Part shown: one piece after another, positions 8,851-16,340 of the stretch
How positions within the stretch are numbered: the first letter of the stretch is position 1
Layout of the letters: every line of letters starts with the position of its first letter
NCBI RefSeq assembly: GCF_001549985.1
Contig: NZ_LROZ01000002.1
Coordinates: 124,001-188,000 of the forward strand
Source of the DNA: Myroides odoratus
Lineage (GTDB): Bacteria > Bacteroidota > Bacteroidia > Flavobacteriales > Flavobacteriaceae
Direction: 5' to 3'
Length of the DNA stretch: 64,000 nucleotides
The notes under the pieces: generated by a model
The model's database searches: none
What the model was told of the DNA's origin: nothing
The model's input: only the letters and a program-made list of their open reading frames with translations
Translations under genes and position numbers: made by a program

Positions 8851-9617
8851 TGTTTTGAAATTAGAATAAGTAGTTGAGTTCCTTTTCCTTCAGTGCTTTT
8901 CCATTTAAAAGCAGCTTGAATGACTTGAATCCTAGCTTCTATATTATGCAAGCCCATTCCCTTTTTTACTTCCGTGAGATTAAAGCCTTTTCCGTTATCA
9001 GCCAGTAAAACAGCAAAATAATACTCCGTACTTCTCAAGTGAATGTACATTTGAGAAGCCTGAGCATGCTTTAGCACATTATTCAAAAACTCTTGAATAA
9101 TTCGATAAAGCTGTATCTCAATGGCAAGAGATGGAGCCTGATAAAGGTGTAAGAGAACAAGTTGTACGTTTAACGAGGCGGAGACATTAACAGCCATTTC
9201 TTCTAGCGTAGCAATTAGTCCAATATGTTCTACATCCACAGGGTATAAAGCATGCGAAACTGTTCGCGTAGCTTCAGATAAAGCGGGTAATTGTTTTAGT
9301 ATAATCTCTTTGGCTCTTTCACTCTGCCAAGCCTCTGGGTTATTTAACCACACCGAGAGAATGTGAACCCGATTGCCAATGTCATCATGTATGATTCTCG
9401 CTATGCGTTTTCGCTCTTCTTCTTGGACATCCACGCTAATTTTTACGATATTTTTTTGATGTAAAACCTCTGCTTTTGACCTTTTCAACTCTGTATCCAA
9501 GATCTTTTTCAAAGACTTTTGATGCAAAAGAAAAAACAAAAAGGTAAAGACAATAATGAATAAAAGAATAACAATCAGATAAACAATTAGAACGGAGGGG
9601 TCTTTCCATATTTCCAT
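8847..9617 (-). CDS. HisKA_3-type sensor histidine kinase
   Basis: 256 residues from the ATG at 9617; an alternative start at 9674 would overlap the upstream gene by 88 bp. One hydrophobic segment (about 9-31) anchors it, followed by a coiled linker. The dimerisation/phosphoacceptor box is RKRIARIIHDDIGNR (H77), typical of NarX/DesK-type kinases, and the ATPase domain carries the N box (EFLNNVLKHA), DNGKGF and GMGLHNI. It has no sizeable sensor domain, so the adjacent 7TM protein may sense the signal. Partner of the regulator at 8173-8850. Confidence 0.88.
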   Translation of the reverse strand: MEIWKDPSVLIVYLIVILLFIIVFTFLFFLLHQKSLKKILDTELKRSKAEVLHQKNIVKISVDVQEEERKRIARIIHDDIGNRVHILSVWLNNPEAWQSERAKEIILKQLPALSEATRTVSHALYPVDVEHIGLIATLEEMAVNVSASLNVQLVLLHLYQAPSLAIEIQLYRIIQEFLNNVLKHAQASQMYIHLRSTEYYFAVLLADNGKGFNLTEVKKGMGLHNIEARIQVIQAAFKWKSTEGKGTQLLILISKQ

Positions 9618-10222
9618 AAAAATCGCGTAATAATTACATAAAAAACACCACAAGAAAGGGCGTATATCATCCAAAAAATAAACTTTAAATCTGAAGGAAC
9701 ATGAATCAGAAAATCAAGCAATAAAAAATGAATAAACGTGATCGAAAAATAAAAAAGCAAGGTGTAATAAAACCTGACTTGCGGGCCTAATTCAAAGTTT
9801 ACAAACAAGTGCCTAAAGACTAAGCTTATGATGACCAATGAATTAAAAACACGTCCTATATTCATAAAACCAGGAAATATTTCTTGTATTTGAAAGAGGT
9901 CAGCTAAACCGATCAAAACTCCTATAAACAACAAGATATAAGCAATATAAGTCCTTTGTTCCTTTTTAAGAAAATACAAGAATAACGCTAATTCAATGCT
10001 ATTAAAATACGGCAAAAGTCCGATGTTTGATTTTCCGTAATAGGATAATCCCCACCCTATCAGATCAAAAACACAGCAACTAATAATGTAAAATGATAAA
10101 GCCTTGTAATTTTTTTTTACTCCACGTCTCAACAGTATTCCATTAAACACTGCTAAAATTACAAGGCTTATCGACAAACAAATGGTAAGGTAATTAGCGA
10201 ATTCAGAAAGATTTATCGACAT
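9587..10222 (-). CDS. Seven-segment integral membrane protein, possible signal input
   Basis: 211 residues with about seven hydrophobic helices (near 10-30, 42-60, 68-85, 92-112, 124-140, 150-172, 180-200). No transport motif seen. It overlaps the sensor kinase start by 31 bp and the gene before it by 20 bp, so it belongs to the same operon. A membrane sensor or co-sensor role is an inference from that coupling. Confidence 0.7.
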   Translation of the reverse strand: MSINLSEFANYLTICLSISLVILAVFNGILLRRGVKKNYKALSFYIISCCVFDLIGWGLSYYGKSNIGLLPYFNSIELALFLYFLKKEQRTYIAYILLFIGVLIGLADLFQIQEIFPGFMNIGRVFNSLVIISLVFRHLFVNFELGPQVRFYYTLLFYFSITFIHFLLLDFLIHVPSDLKFIFWMIYALSCGVFYVIITRFLWKYGKTPPF

Positions 10223-10859
10223 AAATAAAATCTAATAATCCAAAAGAATTTCGATCAACTTGCGTTTTAAAAGGAGGGCAAAGACGAGCCATATCATAAT
10301 ACTCAAGAGTTGTATCTCCTGTAATTCTAGAAATCACAATATCAGGAACTACTAGTCCTTTTTCCTCTTTTATCGCAAAATATCCCGTCAACGTAGTCGG
10401 TAGTTTTGTTGAATCGAGATCTTCGGCTGGAATCTGAAAACCATTAAACACCTGATTATACGAAATCCATGCATCGATAGTTGTCCATGCCTCAATTCGC
10501 TTTAACGCTTCTTCATCTGTGATTTTAGTATTCGTACAATTGAATTTAGTTTCAATTTTATTTGAAGTCATCCAATCCGCTAAGGTTTCCTTATTTTTTT
10601 TAATATTCTGCATCGTATCAGCGGATGCTGGTACAATGTGCATATACAATTGAGGTTTTTCCTCTTTTTCATTTCTTAGATAGGGATATAAATCTAACCC
10701 TAAGTAAAAATGATAAAATTTTTCATCTCGTTTTTTAGGTAGTGTAATTTCAAACGCATAAGAATTATGCAATAGTTCAGTGATGAACTTTTTATCCTGT
10801 TTGCGTTGTTGCCAAGCATTCATGCTATTGATTATAAAATCAAAGGAAGGGTTTTTCAT
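10203..10859 (-). CDS. Hypothetical protein, first gene of sensor operon
   Basis: 218 residues, soluble, no signal peptide. It has mixed alpha/beta composition and starts with MKNPSFDFIINSMNAW. Its last 20 bp overlap the 7TM gene, which ties it to the sensor operon. A TATATTTG element lies 32 bp upstream. Family not recognised. Confidence 0.65.
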   Translation of the reverse strand: MKNPSFDFIINSMNAWQQRKQDKKFITELLHNSYAFEITLPKKRDEKFYHFYLGLDLYPYLRNEKEEKPQLYMHIVPASADTMQNIKKNKETLADWMTSNKIETKFNCTNTKITDEEALKRIEAWTTIDAWISYNQVFNGFQIPAEDLDSTKLPTTLTGYFAIKEEKGLVVPDIVISRITGDTTLEYYDMARLCPPFKTQVDRNSFGLLDFIYVDKSF

Positions 10860-10890
10860 TTTTAAAATTTTAGTCGTTTTGTTGGTTTAA

Positions 10891-10898
10891 CAAATATA
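10891..10898 (-). promoter_or_regulatory. Candidate -7 element of sensor operon
   Basis: TATATTTG on the minus strand matches the Bacteroidota consensus TAnnTTTG and lies 32 bp upstream of the start at 10859. No well-spaced -33 TTTG was found. Confidence 0.5.
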
Positions 10899-11244
10899 AC
10901 CCAAAATACCAAAAGACTATCTCTTCATTTCTTATATTTAGTAAGTAAATGCACATTTATCCTTAATTAAATATCATTTCAATACCACTATAACGCATCA
11001 AACCTAAAACAACTTCATATTTAGTATAATTTAACACTATTAAAAAACAAGTAATCTTTCATTTCTACAACCTAGGCAGCGCAGCGTGGCAGTCCGACGA
11101 TTTAATCAATTAACTCAGACAACACAAAAAAATCAAAATGTGTTATTTTGTTACATATACTATATTTTATTATAAAATTTAGTTTTATTTTTACTATATA
11201 TTTTAAAAAATTTACATGTAAAAAACACAAAACACAATCAAAAA
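10899..11244. other. Divergent intergenic region
   Basis: AT-rich stretch between divergently transcribed genes. It contains one short GC-rich patch (about 11074-11100) unlike the surrounding sequence. No gene is supported. Confidence 0.5.
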
Positions 11245-11844
11245 ATGCCAACAAAAACCACCTTAATTGAACAGTTGGACCCCCTAAGAGGGAATGATTT
11301 GTATCCTTCACAGGAAATCAAAGATCAATTAATCCAATTGTATTTGCCTGCATCCGTATCGGATTTGGCACTTAACTTATCCAACATTACTTCGCAATTT
11401 TATGCGTTACTTTTGCAATCGATTGGTGCAAAATACGGGGTAGCCGCCGTACAGGAGCACTCTGAAACGCTCTTCCATCATCTTGGAAAAGTAAAAGCAG
11501 AACAAGCCTTACTCAAGGACCCATCCATGCATCGAGATTGTCGATCTTTGATTCTAGTAGTTATTTCGGCTATTTACACCTCAAGTCCGGAATATACTTT
11601 TACAATCAAAAAATTTACGGCAGATGAATCGATCATTTCATTAGCGGGAATTGACCGCTACCACAGAGCAGCTAAACAGTTTGGTATTGATACCATGTTA
11701 AGCTTCCCTACGCTTCTTTCCTTTATGCATGGGATTAAAGATTACTTGGAATTAACGGATGTGGAAATAACAGCTTCTGACACCTCGTATGATGCCAACT
11801 CCAATGTGACGAACACCTACACCTTTAAAAAACAGCCTAGATAA
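11245..11844 (+). CDS. Hypothetical protein paired with hot-dog protein
   Basis: 199 residues, soluble and mainly helical. A central segment (TSQFYALLLQSIGAKYGVAA) followed by a basic/acidic helix pair faintly recalls ATC-hydrolase-like or V4R-like folds, but the match is too weak to name. The next gene starts 1 bp after its stop, so they are co-transcribed. Confidence 0.6.
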   Translation: MPTKTTLIEQLDPLRGNDLYPSQEIKDQLIQLYLPASVSDLALNLSNITSQFYALLLQSIGAKYGVAAVQEHSETLFHHLGKVKAEQALLKDPSMHRDCRSLILVVISAIYTSSPEYTFTIKKFTADESIISLAGIDRYHRAAKQFGIDTMLSFPTLLSFMHGIKDYLELTDVEITASDTSYDANSNVTNTYTFKKQPR

Positions 11845-11845
11845 T

Positions 11846-12667
11846 ATGAAAGATATCGCGCAATGGTTAGGTGAGCATCCTCCTTATTTATTTCCGCTTA
11901 ACACGTTAATTATTCAGGATTCAAACGTAGCCTATACTCCATCGAGCAGCTTGTCAAATTCCTTTGAAGAATTTTATAAAGTGCTGCAAATAGCTTCATC
12001 ATTAGGAAGCATAGCCCTACTGCAAAAAATGAATGTGGTTTCTAAAACTTTCTTCTTGGGTGAGAAAATGAGAATCCGAAAAATCCTACATGGTGAAGTT
12101 CGCAATGAACTACAATACCAAGCACAAAGCTTGCTATTTTCTGAACGAAAGGGAAAGTCTCTAGTTGATATCTTTAATCAACACCATCAATTGGCGTATA
12201 CCTTTGAACTAGATTATGTCATTTTTTCAGAAGATTCTTTTCAACGGGTTTTTAAATCGTTTTACACCCCTGAACTTGCATTAAAAAACACGAATAACAT
12301 TCAAAATGAAGTAAGAATAACACCGCTTTGTTCTTCTTATTTCCAGGTTGTTATCCAAGGTTTTTCAACCGAACAATGTGCGGGTCATTTCGATCATTAT
12401 CCTATTGTACCCGCTGTTTTTATTGTTAACCGATTATTATATGCCATTGAGGCTTTTTTTAAACTACAAAGCAAAGACTTATCAACTAAAACGCTTATTG
12501 TGGATAGTTTAGAAATTTTTCCGAACATTGCTACTCCACCGAATACGGAGTTACATTCTCATGTGTATTATCGTCAAGTAACCAAGAATAGCTATTTATT
12601 TGTCTGTCCCATTAGTAGTGGTCAAATAAAACATGGTAACTACCTGATTACCATACAATTACAATAA
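11846..12667 (+). CDS. Double hot-dog-fold protein (FabZ/AfsA-like)
   Basis: 273 residues. Residues 179-195 read AGHFDHYPIVPAVFIVN, close to the GHFPxxPxxPG signature of FabZ/FabA-type 3-hydroxyacyl-ACP dehydratases, with His181 at the catalytic position and Ala where Gly is usual. The N-terminal half could form a second hot-dog, as in AfsA-type or ApeI-like enzymes. It probably acts on an acyl thioester, perhaps for a lipid, pigment or signal molecule; the substrate is unknown. A strong terminator follows. Confidence 0.5.
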   Translation: MKDIAQWLGEHPPYLFPLNTLIIQDSNVAYTPSSSLSNSFEEFYKVLQIASSLGSIALLQKMNVVSKTFFLGEKMRIRKILHGEVRNELQYQAQSLLFSERKGKSLVDIFNQHHQLAYTFELDYVIFSEDSFQRVFKSFYTPELALKNTNNIQNEVRITPLCSSYFQVVIQGFSTEQCAGHFDHYPIVPAVFIVNRLLYAIEAFFKLQSKDLSTKTLIVDSLEIFPNIATPPNTELHSHVYYRQVTKNSYLFVCPISSGQIKHGNYLITIQLQ

Positions 12668-12700
12668 GTACAATCTGTATGCGAATTATGGATTAGTATC

Positions 12701-12732
12701 AAAGCCAATAACCTGTTGTTATTGGCTTTTTT
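12701..12732 (+). terminator. Terminator after hot-dog pair
   Basis: Perfect 12-bp stem AAAGCCAATAAC / GTTATTGGCTTT with a 5-nt loop, followed by TTTTC. Confidence 0.85.
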
Positions 12733-12823
12733 CAATCGCATCTCTTAGTCCCAATGATACGCTTTTAACTAAGGTAAGAAGGCTACATTAAATTATCGCT
12801 TTTTCTCATTCAGAGTTAACATA

Positions 12824-12859
12824 TTGATAATATAGGAATAACCTTTACTTTAAAGTAAA
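12824..12859 (+). promoter_or_regulatory. Candidate pst promoter with overlapping palindrome
   Basis: A TTG at 12824-12826 is followed after 19 nt by TACTTTAA (12846-12853), close to the TTTG/TAnnTTTG consensus. A perfect 16-bp palindrome, TTTACTTTAAAGTAAA (12844-12859), covers the -7 element and would suit a repressor or phosphate-responsive regulator. Confidence 0.55.
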
Positions 12860-12876
12860 CGATGTCTTTTGTGCTA

Positions 12877-13752
12877 ATGAAACAGCTCTATATTCTTACA
12901 CGAAAAAATCTGCTTATTCTCTCATCTTTACTCCTATTTTCATGTGGAGACAAGAACCATTCAATCAAGATGAAGGGATCGGATACAGAGGTAAACCTTG
13001 CTGTAAACTTAGCAGAAAAGTATACAGCAGTAGACGCCGATTTTAGTATTGCAATCTCCGGAGGAGGTTCGGGAATCGGAATTACTTCTTTATTAAATGG
13101 TCAAGCGGATATTGCAAATTCTTCTCGTCCTTTATCCGATAAAGAGATTCAACAATTTGAAGACAAAAAAATCAAGGTACGCACCGTGATTTTTGCTGAA
13201 GATGCCACTGCCTTTGTTGTTCATAAAGACCTTCCTATCGACGTGATTGATCTTGAAACCTTAGCCAAGATTATGAAAGGTGAAATCACCAATTGGAATC
13301 AACTTGGTTTGGTTGATTTACCTATTAATATTTACGGGCGTCAAAGTAGTTCAGGAACGCATTCTTTCATCAAAAAGAAGCTTAAAATCGAATTTTCTAA
13401 TGCAGCCAAAGAAATGACGGGGAATGCTCAAATCCTTGAAGGAATCAAAACAGATAAATCTGGGATTGGATATGTTGGGGCAGGTTATATCTCTCATGAA
13501 TCTGCTACAAATCCAACGGTAAAAATTTTGAGCATTAAAGAGACTCCTACTTCTACGGCCTATTCTCCCATTGATGCACACGCCATCAACAACAGCTTGT
13601 ATTTCTTTCAACGCCCTCTTTATCAATTTATCTTGGAGGACTCTTGGGAAAAGGTAAAGCCATTTATTGATTTCGAAAATAGTACAATGGGGAAAGAACT
13701 CATTAAAGAACACGGGTATTACATCATAGAACGACCACAAAATGAAATATAA
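12877..13752 (+). CDS. pstS: Phosphate ABC transporter substrate-binding lipoprotein PstS
   Basis: Captures phosphate in the periplasm for the PstCAB importer. 291 residues from the ATG at 12877; an ATG at 12862 would start right at the palindrome and the probable transcription start. The signal peptide ends in a lipobox (LLFSC), so it is a lipoprotein. The phosphate-binding hallmarks are present: MKGSDTEVNLA near the N-terminus, SGGGSGIGI, ANSSRPLSDKE and GRQSSSGTHSF. It overlaps pstC by 11 bp. Confidence 0.92.
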   Translation: MKQLYILTRKNLLILSSLLLFSCGDKNHSIKMKGSDTEVNLAVNLAEKYTAVDADFSIAISGGGSGIGITSLLNGQADIANSSRPLSDKEIQQFEDKKIKVRTVIFAEDATAFVVHKDLPIDVIDLETLAKIMKGEITNWNQLGLVDLPINIYGRQSSSGTHSFIKKKLKIEFSNAAKEMTGNAQILEGIKTDKSGIGYVGAGYISHESATNPTVKILSIKETPTSTAYSPIDAHAINNSLYFFQRPLYQFILEDSWEKVKPFIDFENSTMGKELIKEHGYYIIERPQNEI

Positions 13753-14632
13753 AGTTAGAATTAGTTTAGATATTGTCTTCAAATATATCTTTAAAGCAAC
13801 AGGTCTTTTAGTTCTGTGCTTATTGGGTGGAATTTTAGCCTTGTTAGTTTACAATTCTTTTTCCTTCTTCATGGATGTGAAGCCGCTTGATTTTATCACA
13901 GGTATGGAGTGGAATCCAACAGCTAAAACTCCAGTATATGGTATGCTTCCTTTAATTTTGAGTACGACACTCGTTACCTTTGGGGCTATGCTAATTGCCA
14001 TTCCTTTGGGAATTGGAACTGCAGCTTTTATCTCTGAATATGCGGGAACGCGATTGAAAAACATCTTAAAGCCTGCGATTGAAATGCTCGCAGCTGTACC
14101 TTCTGTCGTTATTGGATTTTTGGGTATTGTTGTGGTGAGTCCAGGTTTAGCGGATATGGCGGGATTGCCAAATGGTCTAAATGCTTTAAACGGCGCTATT
14201 TTACTAGCTGTTATGGCTTTACCTACGATTATTACCATAGCAGAAGATGCGATTCACGCCGTTCCTAAAACCTATAAAGAAGCCAGTTATGGCGTGGGAG
14301 CTACCAAATGGCAAACGTTGCGCAAGGTGATTATCCCTGCTGCTGCGCCTGGAATCATCTCTGCCATTATGCTGGGTGTAGGTCGAGCGATTGGAGAAAC
14401 CATGACGGTTCTGATGGCAACAGGTAATGCTGCCTTAATTCCGACAGGATTCTTTGATTCTGTAAAAACCATGACCGCTACAATCGCTATCGAAATGGGA
14501 GAAGTTCCCTACCAAACGACACACTACTACGGATTATATGCTTTAGCTACGGTTCTATTCTTTATGACCTTAATAGCCAATCTTGTAGGAGAATATTTTA
14601 TCAACCGATTAAGAAAATACCATGCAGCTTAA
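13742..14632 (+). CDS. pstC: Phosphate ABC transporter permease PstC
   Basis: 296 residues with six predicted membrane helices. The EAA-type loop that contacts the ATPase is visible as EASYGVGATKWQTLRKVIIP, and SVVIGFLGI and IGETMTVLMATGNA are typical PstC segments. It forms the inner-membrane channel with PstA. Overlaps pstS by 11 bp and pstA by 11 bp, showing translational coupling. Confidence 0.93.
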   Translation: MKYKVRISLDIVFKYIFKATGLLVLCLLGGILALLVYNSFSFFMDVKPLDFITGMEWNPTAKTPVYGMLPLILSTTLVTFGAMLIAIPLGIGTAAFISEYAGTRLKNILKPAIEMLAAVPSVVIGFLGIVVVSPGLADMAGLPNGLNALNGAILLAVMALPTIITIAEDAIHAVPKTYKEASYGVGATKWQTLRKVIIPAAAPGIISAIMLGVGRAIGETMTVLMATGNAALIPTGFFDSVKTMTATIAIEMGEVPYQTTHYYGLYALATVLFFMTLIANLVGEYFINRLRKYHAA

Positions 14633-15479
14633 TAAATTCAAATTATCTTCTATCATCGAATGGGGAACCTTAGTGGGAACAACACTCATCGTTTGCTTTT
14701 TCCTCGTTGTGATTCTCTTTGAAATTGTAAGTAAAGGTGCAGGGAGTATCTCATGGGAGTTTATTTCTAGTGTTCCCAAAGAAGGAATGACAAAAGGAGG
14801 TATCTTAACCCCCATCATAGGAACAGTACTCATTACGCTCATTACTGCTTTATTTAGTATTCCCTTTGGAGTATGCTGTGCGATCTATTTAAATGAATAT
14901 GCAGAAAATAATTGGTTGACACGCATCATCCGTGCAGCTATTCGAAATTTATCGGGTGTCCCATCGATTATATATGGGTTATTTGGTTTAGCTTTATTTG
15001 TACAAACCTTACAATTGGGTACTTCATTATTCGCTGCGGGATTAACCCTAGGCTTGTTATCCCTTCCTTATATCATCACGACCACAGAAGAGGCTTTGAT
15101 GCAGATTCCGAATAGTACACGAGAAGCAGCTTTAGCTGTGGGTGCCACAAAATTTGAAACGATTAAAGACGTGGTCATCCCTTCTGCCGTTCCAGGAATT
15201 TTAACGGGTGTTGTATTAACCCTGTCAAGAGCAGCTGGAGAAACCGCTCCAATTCTATTTACGGGAGCAGCCTTTTACATAAGTGATACCAATGGCTACC
15301 TCAACCAAGAATTCATGGCCTTACCCTATCACTTGTATATGTTATCTACCCAACACCAATCTATTGATGAAGTCAGACCCATTGCTTATGGTACCGCTTT
15401 AATCTTAATTCTTGTGGTGTTTGTATTAAACCTAAGCGCATTTTATATCCGTTATAAATTCAGAAAAAATGAAAACTAA
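14622..15479 (+). CDS. pstA: Phosphate ABC transporter permease PstA
   Basis: 285 residues, six membrane helices. The EAA loop reads EAALAVGATKFETIKDVVIP and the segment SRAAGETAPILFTGAAF is diagnostic for PstA. Second half of the phosphate channel. Its end overlaps pstB by 11 bp. Confidence 0.93.
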   Translation: MQLNKFKLSSIIEWGTLVGTTLIVCFFLVVILFEIVSKGAGSISWEFISSVPKEGMTKGGILTPIIGTVLITLITALFSIPFGVCCAIYLNEYAENNWLTRIIRAAIRNLSGVPSIIYGLFGLALFVQTLQLGTSLFAAGLTLGLLSLPYIITTTEEALMQIPNSTREAALAVGATKFETIKDVVIPSAVPGILTGVVLTLSRAAGETAPILFTGAAFYISDTNGYLNQEFMALPYHLYMLSTQHQSIDEVRPIAYGTALILILVVFVLNLSAFYIRYKFRKNEN

Positions 15480-16215
15480 ATTATCCGCCGACAACTTAAA
15501 TATTAGTTTTGGAAGCAAACATGTTTTAAAAAATGTAAGCGTACAATTTGAAGAAAATAAAATCACCGCTTTAATTGGCCCTTCGGGTTGTGGAAAGAGT
15601 ACATTATTGCGCAGTTTTAACCGCATGCACGACTTGGTTCCTTATGCTAAAATACAAGGTTCAATCAAGCTCGAAGATCAAGATATCTATGCTAAAAATA
15701 TACCCGTAACGGAGATTAGAAAGCGCATTGGTATGGTGTTCCAGAAAGCCAATCCGTTTCCTAAAAGTATTTACGATAATATTGCTTACGGATTAAAAAT
15801 AAACAACTTACCACACGATAAAAGTGTCATTGAAAAAGCTTTAACCGAAGCCTTTTTATGGGATGAAGTAAAAGATGATTTAAAAATGCCTGCACATCGT
15901 TTATCAGGAGGACAACAACAACGACTATGCATCGCTAGAGCCGTTGCTCTTCGTCCAGAAGTAATCTTAATGGATGAGCCTTGTTCTGCTTTAGACCCCG
16001 TGAGTACCATAAAAATTGAAGAGCTTATTCTTCACTTAAAAGAAAAGTACACCATTGCCATTGTTACACACAACATGCAACAAGCCCAACGCATCGCCGA
16101 TCATACTTATTTCATGTATTTGGGTGAGGTAAAAGAAAGTGGATTGACCCAGGATATTTTTGAACATCCTAAACACGAAATGACAAAGAATTACATCAAT
16201 GGGGTATTTGGATAA
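15469..16215 (+). CDS. pstB: Phosphate ABC transporter ATPase PstB
   Basis: 248 residues, the usual PstB length. Walker A GPSGCGKST, Q-loop GMVFQKANPFPKS, ABC signature LSGGQQQR, Walker B VILMDEP and the switch His in IVTHNMQQAQ are all present. It powers the PstCA channel. It is the last gene: a very strong terminator follows 38 bp later, so phoU, which commonly follows pstB, is absent from this operon. Confidence 0.96.
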   Translation: MKTKLSADNLNISFGSKHVLKNVSVQFEENKITALIGPSGCGKSTLLRSFNRMHDLVPYAKIQGSIKLEDQDIYAKNIPVTEIRKRIGMVFQKANPFPKSIYDNIAYGLKINNLPHDKSVIEKALTEAFLWDEVKDDLKMPAHRLSGGQQQRLCIARAVALRPEVILMDEPCSALDPVSTIKIEELILHLKEKYTIAIVTHNMQQAQRIADHTYFMYLGEVKESGLTQDIFEHPKHEMTKNYINGVFG

Positions 16216-16253
16216 ACGCATTGTTTTGCATACAAACCGCTATAGAACAACCA

Positions 16254-16297
16254 AAAGCGGAGTAGTGTCTAACTAAACACTACTCCGCTTTGTTTTA
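16254..16297 (+). terminator. Strong terminator closing pstSCAB
   Basis: Perfect 15-bp stem AAAGCGGAGTAGTGT / ACACTACTCCGCTTT with an 8-nt loop, followed by TGTTTT. Confidence 0.92.
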
Positions 16298-16340
16298 TGC
16301 GCTCAATAAGATGAAGCCCTTACTCTCCTTTATGTTTATT

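Noticed and set aside
11074..11100. Short GC-rich patch considered as an RNA or IS remnant
   Set aside because: Too short, with no flanking repeats and no stable fold visible by eye.
14609..14842. Small antisense frames over pstC/pstA
   Set aside because: They lie wholly opposite well-supported transporter genes and have no recognisable domain.
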